Shown: in pieces, positions 23,863-31,696 of the stretch
Layout: every line of letters begins with the position of its first letter
How positions within the stretch are numbered: the stretch's first letter is position 1
Origin: Abiotrophia sp938010525
GTDB taxonomy: Bacteria > Bacillota > Bacilli > Lactobacillales > Aerococcaceae
Reading direction: 5' to 3'
DNA: 31,696 nucleotides
Assembly: GCF_938010525.1 (NCBI RefSeq)
Contig: NZ_CALLVK010000003.1
Span: 1-31,696 of the forward strand
Notes under the pieces: generated by a model
Databases searched by the model: none
What the model was told of the DNA's origin: nothing
Seen by the model: only the letters and a program-made list of their open reading frames with translations
Program-made: the position numbers and the translations under genes

Positions 23863-25308
23863 TTAGTCTTCTAATTGCTCCTCACGACCTTGGTTCCAGT
23901 GGAAGTGGAAGGTCCCTGGGCGGTCTACACGTTGGTAGGTGTGAGCCCCAAAGAGATCGCGTTGCGCTTGGATTAAGTTAGCAGGTAAGACTGCTGAACG
24001 GTAGGAATCATAGTAGGCCAAAGCACTTGAGAAGGTTGGCACTGGAATCCCTGCTTGAATGGCTAAGGTCACCACGCGACGAACCGCAGCTTGGTTGCTA
24101 CCTAAAATATTGAGGAAGTAGTCATCCAACATGAGGTTATCTAAGTCAGGGTTCTTGCTGTAGGCATCGGTAATCTTTTGCAAGAACTTAGCACGAATGA
24201 TACATCCTGCACGGAAAATCTTGGCAATTTCGCCATAGTTGAGGGTCCAGCCGTATTCTTGGCTAGCAGCTTTCATTTGAGCGAAACCTTGGGCATAGCT
24301 GACAATCTTAGAGAAATAGAGGGCTTGACGCACGGCTTCAATGATGTCTTTTTTATCTGCTTCAGATAAGTTAGCTTGGAAATCTACCCCAGGAATGACT
24401 TGGCTGGCTGCCACACGTTCTTCCTTGAAGGTTGAAATGTAACGTGCGAAGACAGATTCCGTAATCAGTGACAAAGGCTCCCCTAAGTCTAAGGCAGATT
24501 GAGAAGTCCACTTACCTGTCCCCTTGTTACCTGCCCGGTCCATAATCACATCTACCATTGGCTTGCCAGTTGCTGGGTCGACGGTTGCTAGGATTTGAGT
24601 TGAGATTTCCATGAGGAAGCTGTCCAACTCACCCTTGTTCCACTCGCCAAAGATTTGAGAAATTTCAGCCGCAGACAAACCAAGCACGCGGTGTAAGAGG
24701 TCGTATGACTCTGCGATTAACTGCATGTCCCCATACTCAATCCCGTTGTGAACCATCTTAACATAGTGACCCGCACCATTTTCGCCAATGTAGGTCACAC
24801 ATGGCTCACCATCTTCAGGTGCTTTCGCTGAAATATCGCGCAAGATTGGCGCCACTAATTCATAGGCTGATTGAGGCCCACCCGGCATGATAGAAGGACC
24901 ATGTAAGGCACCCTCTTCACCACCGGAAACCCCAGTCCCGACAAAGTTAATGCCTAATTCGGCCAAGCGTTCGCTACGGCGAATGGTATCCTTGAAGAAG
25001 GTGTTCCCACCATCAATGACAATGTCACCCTTGTCTAAGTGTGGCAAGAGTGCGTCGATGGTTGCGTCCGTTCCTCGGCCAGCTTGAACCATAAGAAGAA
25101 TCTTACGTGGCGATTCAAGGCTGTTAACGAATTCTTCTACTGTGTAGGTCCCTACTAAGTTCTTACCTGGGTTTTGTTCCAAAACCTCAGTCGTTTTAGA
25201 GCCAGTACGGTTATAGAGTGAGACACTGTAGCCACGGCTTTCAATATTTAAGGCAATGTTACGACCCATCACGGCCATACCAACAACACCAATTTGTTGC
25301 TTAGTCAT
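23863..25308 (-). CDS. gnd: 6-phosphogluconate dehydrogenase, decarboxylating
   Basis: Oxidative pentose-phosphate enzyme converting 6-phosphogluconate to ribulose-5-phosphate, CO2 and NADPH. It has 481 residues, close to the usual 468-482. Motifs: N-terminal NADP fold GVVGMAVMGRNIALN (about 7-21), MVQAGRGTDATID (about 73-85), substrate site GVSGGEEGALHGPSIMPGG (about 127-145), and GHYVKMVHNGIEYGDMQLI with the catalytic Lys and Glu (about 180-198). GGAGG ribosome binding site about 10 bases from ATG, and its own extended -10 promoter at 25351-25379. No classical terminator separates it from the argS promoter. The NADPH made here could feed the glutathione reductase elsewhere in the window. 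Confidence 0.97.
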   Translation of the reverse strand: MTKQQIGVVGMAVMGRNIALNIESRGYSVSLYNRTGSKTTEVLEQNPGKNLVGTYTVEEFVNSLESPRKILLMVQAGRGTDATIDALLPHLDKGDIVIDGGNTFFKDTIRRSERLAELGINFVGTGVSGGEEGALHGPSIMPGGPQSAYELVAPILRDISAKAPEDGEPCVTYIGENGAGHYVKMVHNGIEYGDMQLIAESYDLLHRVLGLSAAEISQIFGEWNKGELDSFLMEISTQILATVDPATGKPMVDVIMDRAGNKGTGKWTSQSALDLGEPLSLITESVFARYISTFKEERVAASQVIPGVDFQANLSEADKKDIIEAVRQALYFSKIVSYAQGFAQMKAASQEYGWTLNYGEIAKIFRAGCIIRAKFLQKITDAYSKNPDLDNLMLDDYFLNILGSNQAAVRRVVTLAIQAGIPVPTFSSALAYYDSYRSAVLPANLIQAQRDLFGAHTYQRVDRPGTFHFHWNQGREEQLED

Positions 25309-25350
25309 TGATCCAATTCCTCCAATTTGTCTTTTTACTTTAACGGTCTT

Positions 25351-25379
25351 ATTTTAGCATAAATGGACCTATGATTAAA
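25351..25379 (-). promoter_or_regulatory. gnd promoter (extended -10)
   Basis: TAAAAT (25356-25351) preceded by TGC, with TTTAAT (25379-25374) at 17-bp spacing, about 40 bp upstream of gnd. Confidence 0.6.
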
Positions 25380-25438
25380 GTTTTGCGCTTAATATGTGCC
25401 AGAAATAGCTGATAAATTCTGCTTCTAGGTCAAAGGGA

Positions 25439-25467
25439 TTGAAAGTCACTAGCCTTTGGGGTAAAAT
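25439..25467 (+). promoter_or_regulatory. Promoter of the small membrane protein/HxlR pair
   Basis: TTGAAA (25439-25444), 17-bp spacer, TAAAAT (25462-25467). Both hexamers have 5 of 6 consensus matches. Transcription would start near 25474, about 25 bp before the first ATG. Confidence 0.75.
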
Positions 25468-25498
25468 TAGGGCTGAAATTACAAAAGGAGGCGTCCTA

Positions 25499-25651
25499 AT
25501 GTCGTCATTGCATGAGCGGAACTATCCTTCCGCCCCTAAAAAGAAAAGAAGCAAAATGGACCTACTAGTCCGCGTTACAGCTATTCTCATGGTCCTCTTG
25601 ATGGTCGGCACCCTTGTCGGCTCAGTCATCCTGTCATTCATTAACCGCTAA
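25499..25651 (+). CDS. Small single-pass membrane protein, DUF4044-like
   Basis: A 50-residue protein: a short Lys/Arg-rich cytoplasmic N-terminus (PKKKRSK, 14-20) and one hydrophobic helix (about 23-47) ending in NR. Start chosen at ATG 25499 because AAAAGGAGG lies just upstream; an upstream in-frame ATG would place its codons across the promoter. The basic tail plus one glycine/valine-rich helix resembles the DUF4044 family of lactic acid bacteria, function unknown; this assignment is tentative. It shares a promoter with the HxlR-type regulator 23 bp downstream. Confidence 0.7.
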   Translation: MSSLHERNYPSAPKKKRSKMDLLVRVTAILMVLLMVGTLVGSVILSFINR

Positions 25652-25674
25652 TTCTATCTTGTAAGGAGGTCGCC

Positions 25675-26028
25675 ATGTCGCAAGTAGTCTACTATACGCC
25701 AGATTCTGAAATCAAAACGGAATGTGCCAGCGAAGCCTTGGCCCTTCTCCTGGGCAAGAAATGGGTACCCCGCATCATTGAAATCCTCAGCCAGGGACCT
25801 CAACGCTTTGGCCAGCTCCACAAGGAATTGGATGGCGCCAGCCCCAAGATGCTCAAACAACAATTAGCGCTTCTAGAAGCCAATGGCTTGATTATCAATC
25901 ACAAGGAGTCGCAAGCCAATCAAGTTAGCTCCACCTACTGCCTGACGGATACAGGCCAGAGTCTAGTAGCCATCATCAGTGCCATGAAGGACTGGGGTAG
26001 CCAACATTTACAATGTGACCATTCCTAA
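25675..26028 (+). CDS. HxlR family transcriptional regulator
   Basis: A 117-residue winged-helix DNA-binding protein of the HxlR/YodB/HypR type. Diagnostic features are the N-terminal conserved Cys (Cys17) just before ALALLLGKKWVPRIIEIL, the recognition part FGQLHKELDGASPKMLKQQLALLEANGLI (about 42-70), and the wing with TYCLTDTGQSL (about 83-93). In YodB/HypR-like members the N-terminal Cys senses quinones, aldehydes or disulfide stress; the same could hold here (inference), and there is a second Cys near the C-terminus (Cys114). Strong AAGGAGG ribosome binding site. It may regulate its own promoter; other targets are unknown. Followed by a terminator. Confidence 0.92.
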   Translation: MSQVVYYTPDSEIKTECASEALALLLGKKWVPRIIEILSQGPQRFGQLHKELDGASPKMLKQQLALLEANGLIINHKESQANQVSSTYCLTDTGQSLVAIISAMKDWGSQHLQCDHS

Positions 26029-26058
26029 GGTTAGGACCAACCTGTCCTAACCTTTTTT
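26028..26058 (+). terminator. Intrinsic terminator after the HxlR gene
   Basis: Stem AGGTTAGGAC (26028-26037) / GTCCTAACCT (26044-26053) followed by T6, starting at the last base of the stop codon. Confidence 0.9.
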
Positions 26059-26066
26059 GCTAGCCA

Positions 26067-26096
26067 ATAAAAAAGCGTCTCCCCAGGGAGACGCTT
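26067..26096 (-). terminator. Intrinsic terminator after queA
   Basis: A 10-bp stem AAGCGTCTCC (26073-26082) / GGAGACGCTT (26087-26096), followed on the minus strand by a run of T (complement of 26069-26074). It ends the mutS-to-queA unit; the plus-strand side also has T-rich sequence, so it may back up the HxlR terminator. Confidence 0.88.
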
Positions 26097-26100
26097 ATTT

Positions 26101-27135
26101 TTATAAGATTAACATGGAATCGCCAAAGCTGAAGAAGCGATACTCCGCCTCCACCGCATGCTCATAAGCTGCTAGGACTGCCTCCCGATTATAGAAGGCT
26201 GATACCAACATAACCAAAGTGGAACATGGCAAATGGAAGTTGGTAATCAAGTGATCAACTACCTTAAATCCAAAGCCAGGCGAGATAAAAATCTGAGTCC
26301 AGCCAGAATCTGCTCGAACTTGACCATCATATTTAGCAGCGATGGTTTCCAGGGTTCGGACACTGGTAGTCCCTACAGCAAAAATCTTCCCGCCACGCGC
26401 CTGAACGGCCTGGATAGCGTCAGCTGATTCTTGACTTAATTGATAGTATTCGGCATGCATCTCATGGTCTTCAATGCTATCAGCCGAGACTGGACGGAAG
26501 GTGCCCAAGCCCACATGTAGGACTAGGGGAATAATTTCCACTCCCTTGGCCTTGATTGCCTCTAACAATTCATCGGTGAAGTGAAGCCCTGCTGTTGGGG
26601 CAGCCGCGGAGCCATTTTCCTTTGCATAGACAGTCTGGTAACGATCCGCATCCTCTAGACGTTCCTTAATATAAGGTGGCAGGGGCATTTGACCCAGGGA
26701 TTCTAGGATTTCTAGGAAAACCCCCTCATAGGAAAATTCAATAATCCGGCCCCCATGGTCCCCTTCAGAAACAACAGTGGCAGTCAGACGACCATCCTCG
26801 CCAAAGACAATCTGGGTCCCTGTCTTAGCGCGGCGAGCGGGCTTAATCAAACATTCCCATTGATTGCCCTGGGTGTTATTAAGCAGCAGGACCTCCAAGT
26901 GTCCGCCAGTCTCCGGCTTGATACCGAAGAGGCGGGCCGGAATAACTCGGGTCTCATTAACCACCAAGGCATCACCTGGATTGAGAAAATTAATAATTTG
27001 ATCAAAGTGCAAATCCTGCTTTTGGCCCGTTTGGCGGTCTAAAACCAATAAGCGCGAAGCCGCCCGATCCGCCAAAGGCGTCTGAGCGATTAGGTGCTCT
27101 GGTAAGTGATAATCAAAATCTTTGGTTGTTAACAT
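26101..27135 (-). CDS. queA: S-adenosylmethionine:tRNA ribosyltransferase-isomerase
   Basis: Adds the ribosyl part of S-adenosylmethionine to preQ1-modified tRNA to form epoxyqueuosine at the wobble position of GUN anticodons. The 344-residue length is typical. Family stretches are clear: FDYHLPEHLIAQTPLADRAASRLLVL (7-32), VVNETRVIPARLFG (about 56-69), GSAAAPTAGLHFT (about 175-187), VGLGTFRPV (about 208-216) and FSFGDSMLIL at the C-terminus. It is the last gene of the mutS-mutL-msrB-ruvA-ruvB-queA unit, 8 bp after ruvB; the ruvAB-queA order is common in Firmicutes. Confidence 0.96.
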   Translation of the reverse strand: MLTTKDFDYHLPEHLIAQTPLADRAASRLLVLDRQTGQKQDLHFDQIINFLNPGDALVVNETRVIPARLFGIKPETGGHLEVLLLNNTQGNQWECLIKPARRAKTGTQIVFGEDGRLTATVVSEGDHGGRIIEFSYEGVFLEILESLGQMPLPPYIKERLEDADRYQTVYAKENGSAAAPTAGLHFTDELLEAIKAKGVEIIPLVLHVGLGTFRPVSADSIEDHEMHAEYYQLSQESADAIQAVQARGGKIFAVGTTSVRTLETIAAKYDGQVRADSGWTQIFISPGFGFKVVDHLITNFHLPCSTLVMLVSAFYNREAVLAAYEHAVEAEYRFFSFGDSMLIL

Positions 27136-27143
27136 TTCTAGCT

Positions 27144-28172
27144 TTACTCTACTTTCTCTCTATCATCTGGGTTGGGATAGGCATAACCTAGGTGCTCATA
27201 GGCCAAGGCGGTCGCCTGTCTGCCCCGTGGGGTCCGCTGAATGAAGCCATTCTGCACCAAGTAAGGTTCGTACATATCTTCCAGGGTTTCGGTATCTTCA
27301 CCAATATTGACGGCCAAGGTATTAAGGCCTACTGGGCCACCACCATAAAACTCAATCAGACAACTGAGAATCTTACGGTCGATAGCGTCCAAACCATATT
27401 GGTCGATTTCCAGGACTTCTAGAGCGGTTTGGGCCATCCTTAAGTCGACCACGCCCTGGCCCTTAACTTGGGCAAAGTCACGTACCCGTTTGAGAATGCG
27501 GTTGGCAATACGTGGTGTCCCCCGGCTGCGCAAGGAGATTTCCCGCGCCCCCTCAGAATCAATACGCGTTTCGAAGACATCGGCAGACCGTTCTACAATC
27601 AGAGCCAATTCATCCGGTGTATAGAATTGCATGTGGGAGACAATACCGAAGCGATCCCGCAAAGGCTTGGACAGGGAACCTGCCCGTGTGGTCGCCCCAA
27701 TCAAGGTAAAAGGAGGCAACTCAAAGTGGACTGGGTGAGCCGAAGGTCCCTGGCCAATAATAATATCGACAAAATAATCTTCCATGGCCGAATAGAGGAC
27801 TTCTTCGATGACCCGAGGTAGGCGGTGGATTTCATCAATGAAGAGAATATCGCCTGGGCTTAATTCATTGAGCAAGGCCAATAAATCACCCGACCGCTCA
27901 ATAGCGGGGCCACTGGTCGTGTGGAGCCCCACCCCCATCTCATTGGCGATGACCATGGCCATGGTGGTCTTACCTAGACCTGGTGGCCCATAAAGCAAGA
28001 CATGGTCCAAGGCCTCTTCCCTTTGCTTGGCTGCTTGGATATAGATGGCTATTTCGTCTTTGATTTTGGACTGACCAATGTATTCAGACAGGCGACTTGG
28101 CCGTAGACTGAGTAAATTCCCCTCGTCTTCCGGCTGCCAGTTACCCGACAGCATACGTTCATCATGAGACAT
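27144..28172 (-). CDS. ruvB: Holliday junction DNA helicase RuvB
   Basis: AAA+ motor that drives Holliday-junction branch migration with RuvA. It has 342 residues with Walker A GPPGLGKTT (62-70), Walker B ILFIDEIHRL (about 110-119), sensor region LIGATTRAGSLSKPLRDRFG (about 157-176, with the arginine finger) and the C-terminal winged helix containing GPVGLNTLAVNIGED and the FIQRTPRGR stretch. Length is standard. It starts 13 bp after the ruvA stop, with a GGAGG-like site. Confidence 0.98.
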   Translation of the reverse strand: MSHDERMLSGNWQPEDEGNLLSLRPSRLSEYIGQSKIKDEIAIYIQAAKQREEALDHVLLYGPPGLGKTTMAMVIANEMGVGLHTTSGPAIERSGDLLALLNELSPGDILFIDEIHRLPRVIEEVLYSAMEDYFVDIIIGQGPSAHPVHFELPPFTLIGATTRAGSLSKPLRDRFGIVSHMQFYTPDELALIVERSADVFETRIDSEGAREISLRSRGTPRIANRILKRVRDFAQVKGQGVVDLRMAQTALEVLEIDQYGLDAIDRKILSCLIEFYGGGPVGLNTLAVNIGEDTETLEDMYEPYLVQNGFIQRTPRGRQATALAYEHLGYAYPNPDDREKVE

Positions 28173-28185
28173 GGTCGCCCCTCCT

Positions 28186-28773
28186 CTACTTTCTTAATAA
28201 CTTAAAGGCCGCACTCAGCATTTCCTGTGTGGAAGTCAGGCCAGCTTCTTGCAGTGGCTTTTCAACCTTCTTGATTTCCTTGGCCGAATAGCCTAAGCCA
28301 GCCAAGGCTTCTAAGGCCTCTTCTAAATGTTGTTGGCTGACTGGAGCCGCTGCTTGCGTTTGGGCATGAGCTTGGAAATCCAGATTGCCGCTTAGGTCTA
28401 AAATCATTTGTTGGGCGGTCTTCTTGCCCACACCTGGGAACTTGGTCAGGTAGGTAGAGTCCCCTGAATCAATGGCTTGAATTAAGCCAGCGTGGTCGTC
28501 CAAGGCCAAGATGGATAAGGCACTCTTGGGTCCGATACCCGATACCTTAAGCAAAGTATTGAAGAGTTGCTTCTCTTGCTGATCACGGAAACCATAGAGG
28601 GTCATGGCATCTTCTCGAACCACTAATTCTACCGGACAGAGGACTTGCTGGTGCAATTCCCCCTGCCAACGGTAGGGATTAGCGCACAGCAGGCGATAGC
28701 CCACACCATTTGCGCTAATTACAAGATAAAGGGGCTGGATTTGGACCAGCTCCCCTTGGATAAATTCATACAT
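28186..28773 (-). CDS. ruvA: Holliday junction branch migration protein RuvA
   Basis: Junction-binding partner of RuvB. The 195 residues show an N-terminal OB-fold (MYEFIQGELVQI..), two helix-hairpin-helix motifs (VSGIGPKSALSIL about 71-83, FPGVGKKTAQQMI about 107-119) and a C-terminal RuvB-contacting domain (EEALEALAGLGYSAKEI about 151-167). It starts only 5 bp after msrB, with the upstream gene's end providing little room, so translation is probably coupled. Confidence 0.97.
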   Translation of the reverse strand: MYEFIQGELVQIQPLYLVISANGVGYRLLCANPYRWQGELHQQVLCPVELVVREDAMTLYGFRDQQEKQLFNTLLKVSGIGPKSALSILALDDHAGLIQAIDSGDSTYLTKFPGVGKKTAQQMILDLSGNLDFQAHAQTQAAAPVSQQHLEEALEALAGLGYSAKEIKKVEKPLQEAGLTSTQEMLSAAFKLLRK

Positions 28774-28778
28774 TATTA

Positions 28779-29216
28779 TTACTCCACGTATTGTTTATAG
28801 TCGCCATAGCCAGCTTGGTCCATTTCTTCGTAAGGGATGAAGCGTAGGGCTGCTGAATTGATGCAGTAGCGTAAACCGCCCAATTCCTTAGGCCCATCCC
28901 CAAAGACATGGCCCAGATGGGAGTCTGCCTTGGCAGAGCGCACTTCTGTCCGCACTCTAGCCAGAGAAGCATCTTCTTTTTCGACAATTTCAGAGGCTTG
29001 GATTGGCTTAGAGAAAGCCGGCCAGCCACAGCCCGCATCATACTTGGCGGCACTTGAGAAGAGCGGCTCGCCGCTGACTATATCCACGTAGATGCCCTTC
29101 TCATAGAAATCATCGTACTCGCCACTAAAAGGACGTTCGGTGGCATTTTCTTGGGTTACTTTATATTGAATTTCATTCAAGCCCTTGATGGCTTCTTGGT
29201 ACTGTTCTTGACTCAT
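28779..29216 (-). CDS. msrB: Peptide-methionine (R)-S-oxide reductase MsrB
   Basis: Repairs oxidised methionine (R-sulfoxide) in proteins using thioredoxin. The 145-residue single-domain form has LNEIQYKVTQENATERPFSG (about 13-32), GCGWPAFSKPI (about 62-72) and the catalytic Cys118 in LRYCINSAALRF. The two CxxC zinc pairs of many MsrBs are missing, as is usual in this group of Firmicutes. Its ATG overlaps the mutL stop by 4 bp (ATGA) and ruvA begins 5 bp later, so it is firmly embedded in the repair operon. Confidence 0.96.
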   Translation of the reverse strand: MSQEQYQEAIKGLNEIQYKVTQENATERPFSGEYDDFYEKGIYVDIVSGEPLFSSAAKYDAGCGWPAFSKPIQASEIVEKEDASLARVRTEVRSAKADSHLGHVFGDGPKELGGLRYCINSAALRFIPYEEMDQAGYGDYKQYVE

Positions 29217-31195
29217 AATTGGTGACCTCCTTGGTGTGGATCTTGAATCCGTTTGAATAGTTTTTCCAGCGTCTTGTCGGTAATTTGGACAAAGACTGGC
29301 CGGCCATGTGGACAGTGGAAAGGATCATCTAAACCATCCAAAGCCTGAATAAGGTAGCTAGCCTGACGATCGTCTAGGTAGTGGTTGGCCTTAATCGCGC
29401 CCCGACAGGACTGCATAATCAAGGCGGCTTCCTTGATTTGGTTAATGCTTAAATCTGGTTGTTTGACCAAGCGTTCGGTCAGATCCCGCACCGTCTGCTC
29501 CACTTCATGTACTTCCAACCAGGTTGGATAAGAAGCCAATTGATAGGTTTTAGGTCCAAAGGCTTCTAAGACAATGCCCAGTTCTTCCAGCCTTGGCAAG
29601 ACTTGGTCTAATCCTGCTAACTCAGCTGGGCTAAAGTGGAAGAGATAAGGTAACAAGAGGGTTTGCTGGGTCTTGGTGTCCATTTCCTGCTTCATAAAGG
29701 CCTCATAGCGAATCCGCTCTTGGGCCGCATGTTGGTCAATCAGGTAGAAGCCTTCTGGACTTTCCGCAATCAAATAAGTGCCATGAATCTGGCCGACATA
29801 GCGTAAGTGACCAAAAGTTGGGCGTAAGTCCTGACTGCCACTAGGTTGAGCTTGGGTCTCCTTATGAGACTCCTCTGGTGTCGCTTGAACTGGCTGACTA
29901 GGGCTAGGCTCTAATTCCTCAAACTTGCTTACCGGCTCCACTTGTCCCTCCTGCCAATCAGGCGCTAAGTTTTCAGCCACCCGGCTGACTGGCGCTGATT
30001 GAGCTGGCTGACTTGGTTGGCTTGCTTGGCTAGACCTTAAGTCATCGTCTCCATCATAAGCCGAGTCAAATGTCGGCTCCTTCCCCTTACCGTCCAAGTC
30101 CAGAGGCACGACTTGGCTTGCTAGAGGACCTTGAGGGCTGGCTTGATTTGTTTGATGGAAGAGTCGACCACCTGCCAGTTCTTGAACCTGGGCATTGGGC
30201 ACAGGGTTGAGGCTGGCTAGACTCTCCACCACCGCCTGGGTCAGCAATTGACCTAGTTCGCTTTCCTTGCTAAGGCGGACAGTTTGCTTGGTAGGATGGA
30301 CATTGACATCTACTAGACGAGGATCTAACTCAATAGCGATGACGGCCAAAGGATAGCGGCCAATCATGAGTTGGCGACCATAGGCTCGTAGCAAGAGCTC
30401 AGTCAAGGCATAGGAACGAACGGCCCGGCCATTAATCATCCAGTGGATATAGTGCTTGGAAGTCCGGGTCAACTGAGGTGGTGAAATATAGCCCTTAATC
30501 TTGAAGTCCAGATTCTCCGCTTCTAGGCCTATAAGCTGACGAGCTAGCGCCGGTTGATAAACATTGGCGATGGTCTGGCGCAAGTCCCCTGTCCCGAAGG
30601 ACTGGAAGATGGTTTGGCCGTCATTGACCAAGTGGAAGCGAATGTCGGGATAGGCCATGGCAATATCCTGAATAAAGTTCAAGCTATGCTTGAGCTCTGT
30701 CTTCAGACTACTCAAATGCTTAAGACGTGCTGGCGTGTTATAGAAGAGACTATCTACGGTCAAGGTCGTTCCCTTGCGGGCACTGGTCATGCCATGGGCT
30801 TGCACCTGAGAACCCGCAATCTCAATATAGTGACCGGCCTCAGCGCCCGCCTGCATGGATTCTACCCGGACCTTAGCGACAGACCCAATACTGGCTAGGG
30901 CTTCACCCCGGAAACCCAGTGATTTGATTTGAAAGAGGTCATGGACATCATAGAGCTTGCTGGTGGCGTGAGGCAAGAAAGCCTTGGCCAAATCTTCAGC
31001 ATCCATGCCTTCCCCGTCGTCAATAACCTTAACCTGCTGAATCCCCGCTTCCCTCAGTTCCACCCGAATGGTCTGGGCGCCTGCGTCAATGGCATTCTCC
31101 ACTAACTCCTTAACAACCGAAGCGGGACGTTCTACGACTTCACCGGCCGCTATCTGGTTGGCTAAAGCTTCTGGCATTTGTTGAATCTTGCCCAT
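29213..31195 (-). CDS. mutL: DNA mismatch repair protein MutL (endonuclease type)
   Basis: Mismatch-repair ATPase and nicking endonuclease that acts after MutS. In 660 residues the N-terminal GHKL ATPase shows LANQIAAGEVVERPASVVKELVENAIDAGA (about 9-38, split motif I), DDGEGM (about 58-63) and GFRGEALASI (about 93-102). A Pro/Gln/Ser-rich linker spans about 345-450. The C-terminal domain carries DQHAAQERIRYE (about 484-495), matching the DQHAx2Ex4E endonuclease motif, the QSCRGAIKANHYL stretch (about 594-606) and CPHGRP (about 625-630), the metal site. This is the nicking MutL of MutH-less bacteria. GGAGGG ribosome binding site; 31 bp after mutS. Confidence 0.97.
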   Translation of the reverse strand: MGKIQQMPEALANQIAAGEVVERPASVVKELVENAIDAGAQTIRVELREAGIQQVKVIDDGEGMDAEDLAKAFLPHATSKLYDVHDLFQIKSLGFRGEALASIGSVAKVRVESMQAGAEAGHYIEIAGSQVQAHGMTSARKGTTLTVDSLFYNTPARLKHLSSLKTELKHSLNFIQDIAMAYPDIRFHLVNDGQTIFQSFGTGDLRQTIANVYQPALARQLIGLEAENLDFKIKGYISPPQLTRTSKHYIHWMINGRAVRSYALTELLLRAYGRQLMIGRYPLAVIAIELDPRLVDVNVHPTKQTVRLSKESELGQLLTQAVVESLASLNPVPNAQVQELAGGRLFHQTNQASPQGPLASQVVPLDLDGKGKEPTFDSAYDGDDDLRSSQASQPSQPAQSAPVSRVAENLAPDWQEGQVEPVSKFEELEPSPSQPVQATPEESHKETQAQPSGSQDLRPTFGHLRYVGQIHGTYLIAESPEGFYLIDQHAAQERIRYEAFMKQEMDTKTQQTLLLPYLFHFSPAELAGLDQVLPRLEELGIVLEAFGPKTYQLASYPTWLEVHEVEQTVRDLTERLVKQPDLSINQIKEAALIMQSCRGAIKANHYLDDRQASYLIQALDGLDDPFHCPHGRPVFVQITDKTLEKLFKRIQDPHQGGHQL

Positions 31196-31226
31196 GAAAT
31201 CCCTCCTTTCAATACTTCTTAGAAAA

Positions 31227-31696
31227 TTACTTTAATTGATCTTGCATGGCTGCTAGGCCTTCTAAGGCCTGGAGTGGTGTTAATTGGTTAATGTCCAAAT
31301 CAGCCAATTGCTTGAGCACTCGCTCTTGGTCTTCTCTCAAAACCTTAGGCGAAGGCTTAGTCGCCGGCAGGTCGAAGAGCGAAAGCTGGCCGTCACTTTC
31401 TGGTTCTTGGCGTCTCAGCCATTGGCTGTTAGACTCCAATTCCTGCAAGACTTCCTGGCTTTGAACCAATAGAGATTGTGGCAGGCCTGCTAGTTTGGCG
31501 ACATGAATCCCGTAACTCTTATCAGCAGCCCCTTCCAAAATCTTATGTAGGAAGACCACTTGGCCCTTTTGCTCGGTGGCCCCCACATGAATATTGCGTA
31601 AAACTGGTAATTTAGTCGATAAATCAGTCAATTCATGGTAGTGAGTTGCAAATAGAGTCTTGGCTCCGATATGTTCATGGATATACTCGGTAATCG
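31227..31696 (-). CDS. mutS: DNA mismatch repair protein MutS, C-terminal part (cut by window end)
   Basis: Only the last 155 codons are inside the window; the frame stays open to the right edge, so the gene starts outside. The fragment begins with the end of the ATPase domain: LFATHYHELTDL with the conserved ATHYHEL, then GQVVFLHKILEGAADKSYGIHVAKLAGLP, the MutS signature for the dimer-crossing ATPase region. It ends with the tail containing GQLSLFDLP, which matches the beta-clamp-binding QxxLF-type motif of bacterial MutS, and a short helical dimer region. A TTG codon at 31631 is not a real start, since homology continues upstream of it. First visible gene of the repair operon. Confidence 0.96.
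   Translation of the reverse strand, partial: ITEYIHEHIGAKTLFATHYHELTDLSTKLPVLRNIHVGATEQKGQVVFLHKILEGAADKSYGIHVAKLAGLPQSLLVQSQEVLQELESNSQWLRRQEPESDGQLSLFDLPATKPSPKVLREDQERVLKQLADLDINQLTPLQALEGLAAMQDQLK

Noticed and set aside
23863..23880. Small hairpin AGACTA/TAGTCT at the gnd stop codon as a gnd terminator
   Set aside because: Only 6 bp and not followed by a T run; gnd transcripts may simply run into the argS leader terminator.
23739..23981. 80-codon plus-strand ORF spanning the T-box leader and the end of gnd
   Set aside because: It runs antisense through stem I of the T-box and the argS promoter; structure explains this region better than coding.
31227..31631. MutS fragment treated as a complete 134-residue gene starting at TTG 31631
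   Set aside because: MutS homology (ATHYHEL and preceding residues) continues upstream in the same frame to the window edge, so it is a truncated view of a longer gene.

Overview
The window reads as an ordinary chromosomal stretch of a low-to-moderate-GC Gram-positive bacterium, most likely a member of the Lactobacillales (an Aerococcaceae-like relative is a guess from overall feel, not shown). Support comes from strong AGGAGG-type ribosome binding sites, an argS T-box leader, a zinc-free MsrB, an endonuclease-type MutL next to MutS, CshB-type helicase, a plant-like acyl-ACP thioesterase and a heterodimeric ABC exporter pair. There are no tRNA or rRNA genes, insertion sequences, prophage genes or CRISPR arrays. 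Nearly everything is on the minus strand; only a DUF1189-like gene and a small membrane protein/HxlR pair are on the plus strand.

Layout from left to right (minus-strand units read right to left). 1-240 is an AT-rich gap without a gene. 245-3052 holds an atypical flavin oxidoreductase followed by cshB, with its own promoter and terminator. 3061-5786 is ftsK/spoIIIE with an extended -10 promoter. 5809-9046 is a unit of glutathione reductase, small membrane protein, acyl-ACP thioesterase and methionine aminopeptidase, closed by a terminator. 9119-13515 is a heterodimeric multidrug ABC exporter plus a GNAT acetyltransferase. 13651-14709 is the divergent DUF1189-like gene. A shared bidirectional terminator at 14715-14746 separates it from 14762-21148, a five-gene unit of M3 oligoendopeptidase, MATE exporter, Gfo/Idh/MocA oxidoreductase, DEAD-box helicase and ROK fructokinase. 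21224-23855 is argS with a T-box leader, then ogt. 23863-25379 is gnd. 25439-26058 is the plus-strand small membrane protein and HxlR regulator. 26073-31696 is the repair unit mutS-mutL-msrB-ruvA-ruvB-queA, with mutS cut by the window end.

The most interesting element is the roughly 270-nt leader of the ABC exporter operon. It has a consensus-like promoter overlapped by a 9-bp inverted repeat, a well-formed 21-codon leader ORF with its own Shine-Dalgarno, a hairpin starting right at that ORF's stop codon, and then a long intrinsic terminator with a six-U tail before the exporter start. A competing pairing can be drawn. This is the architecture of ribosome-mediated transcription attenuation, known for other antibiotic-inducible resistance genes (for example bmrB-bmrCD in Bacillus subtilis). 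A second notable point is the NADH-oxidase-like flavoprotein at 1651-2985, which lacks both the redox-active cysteine and the active-site histidine of the family.
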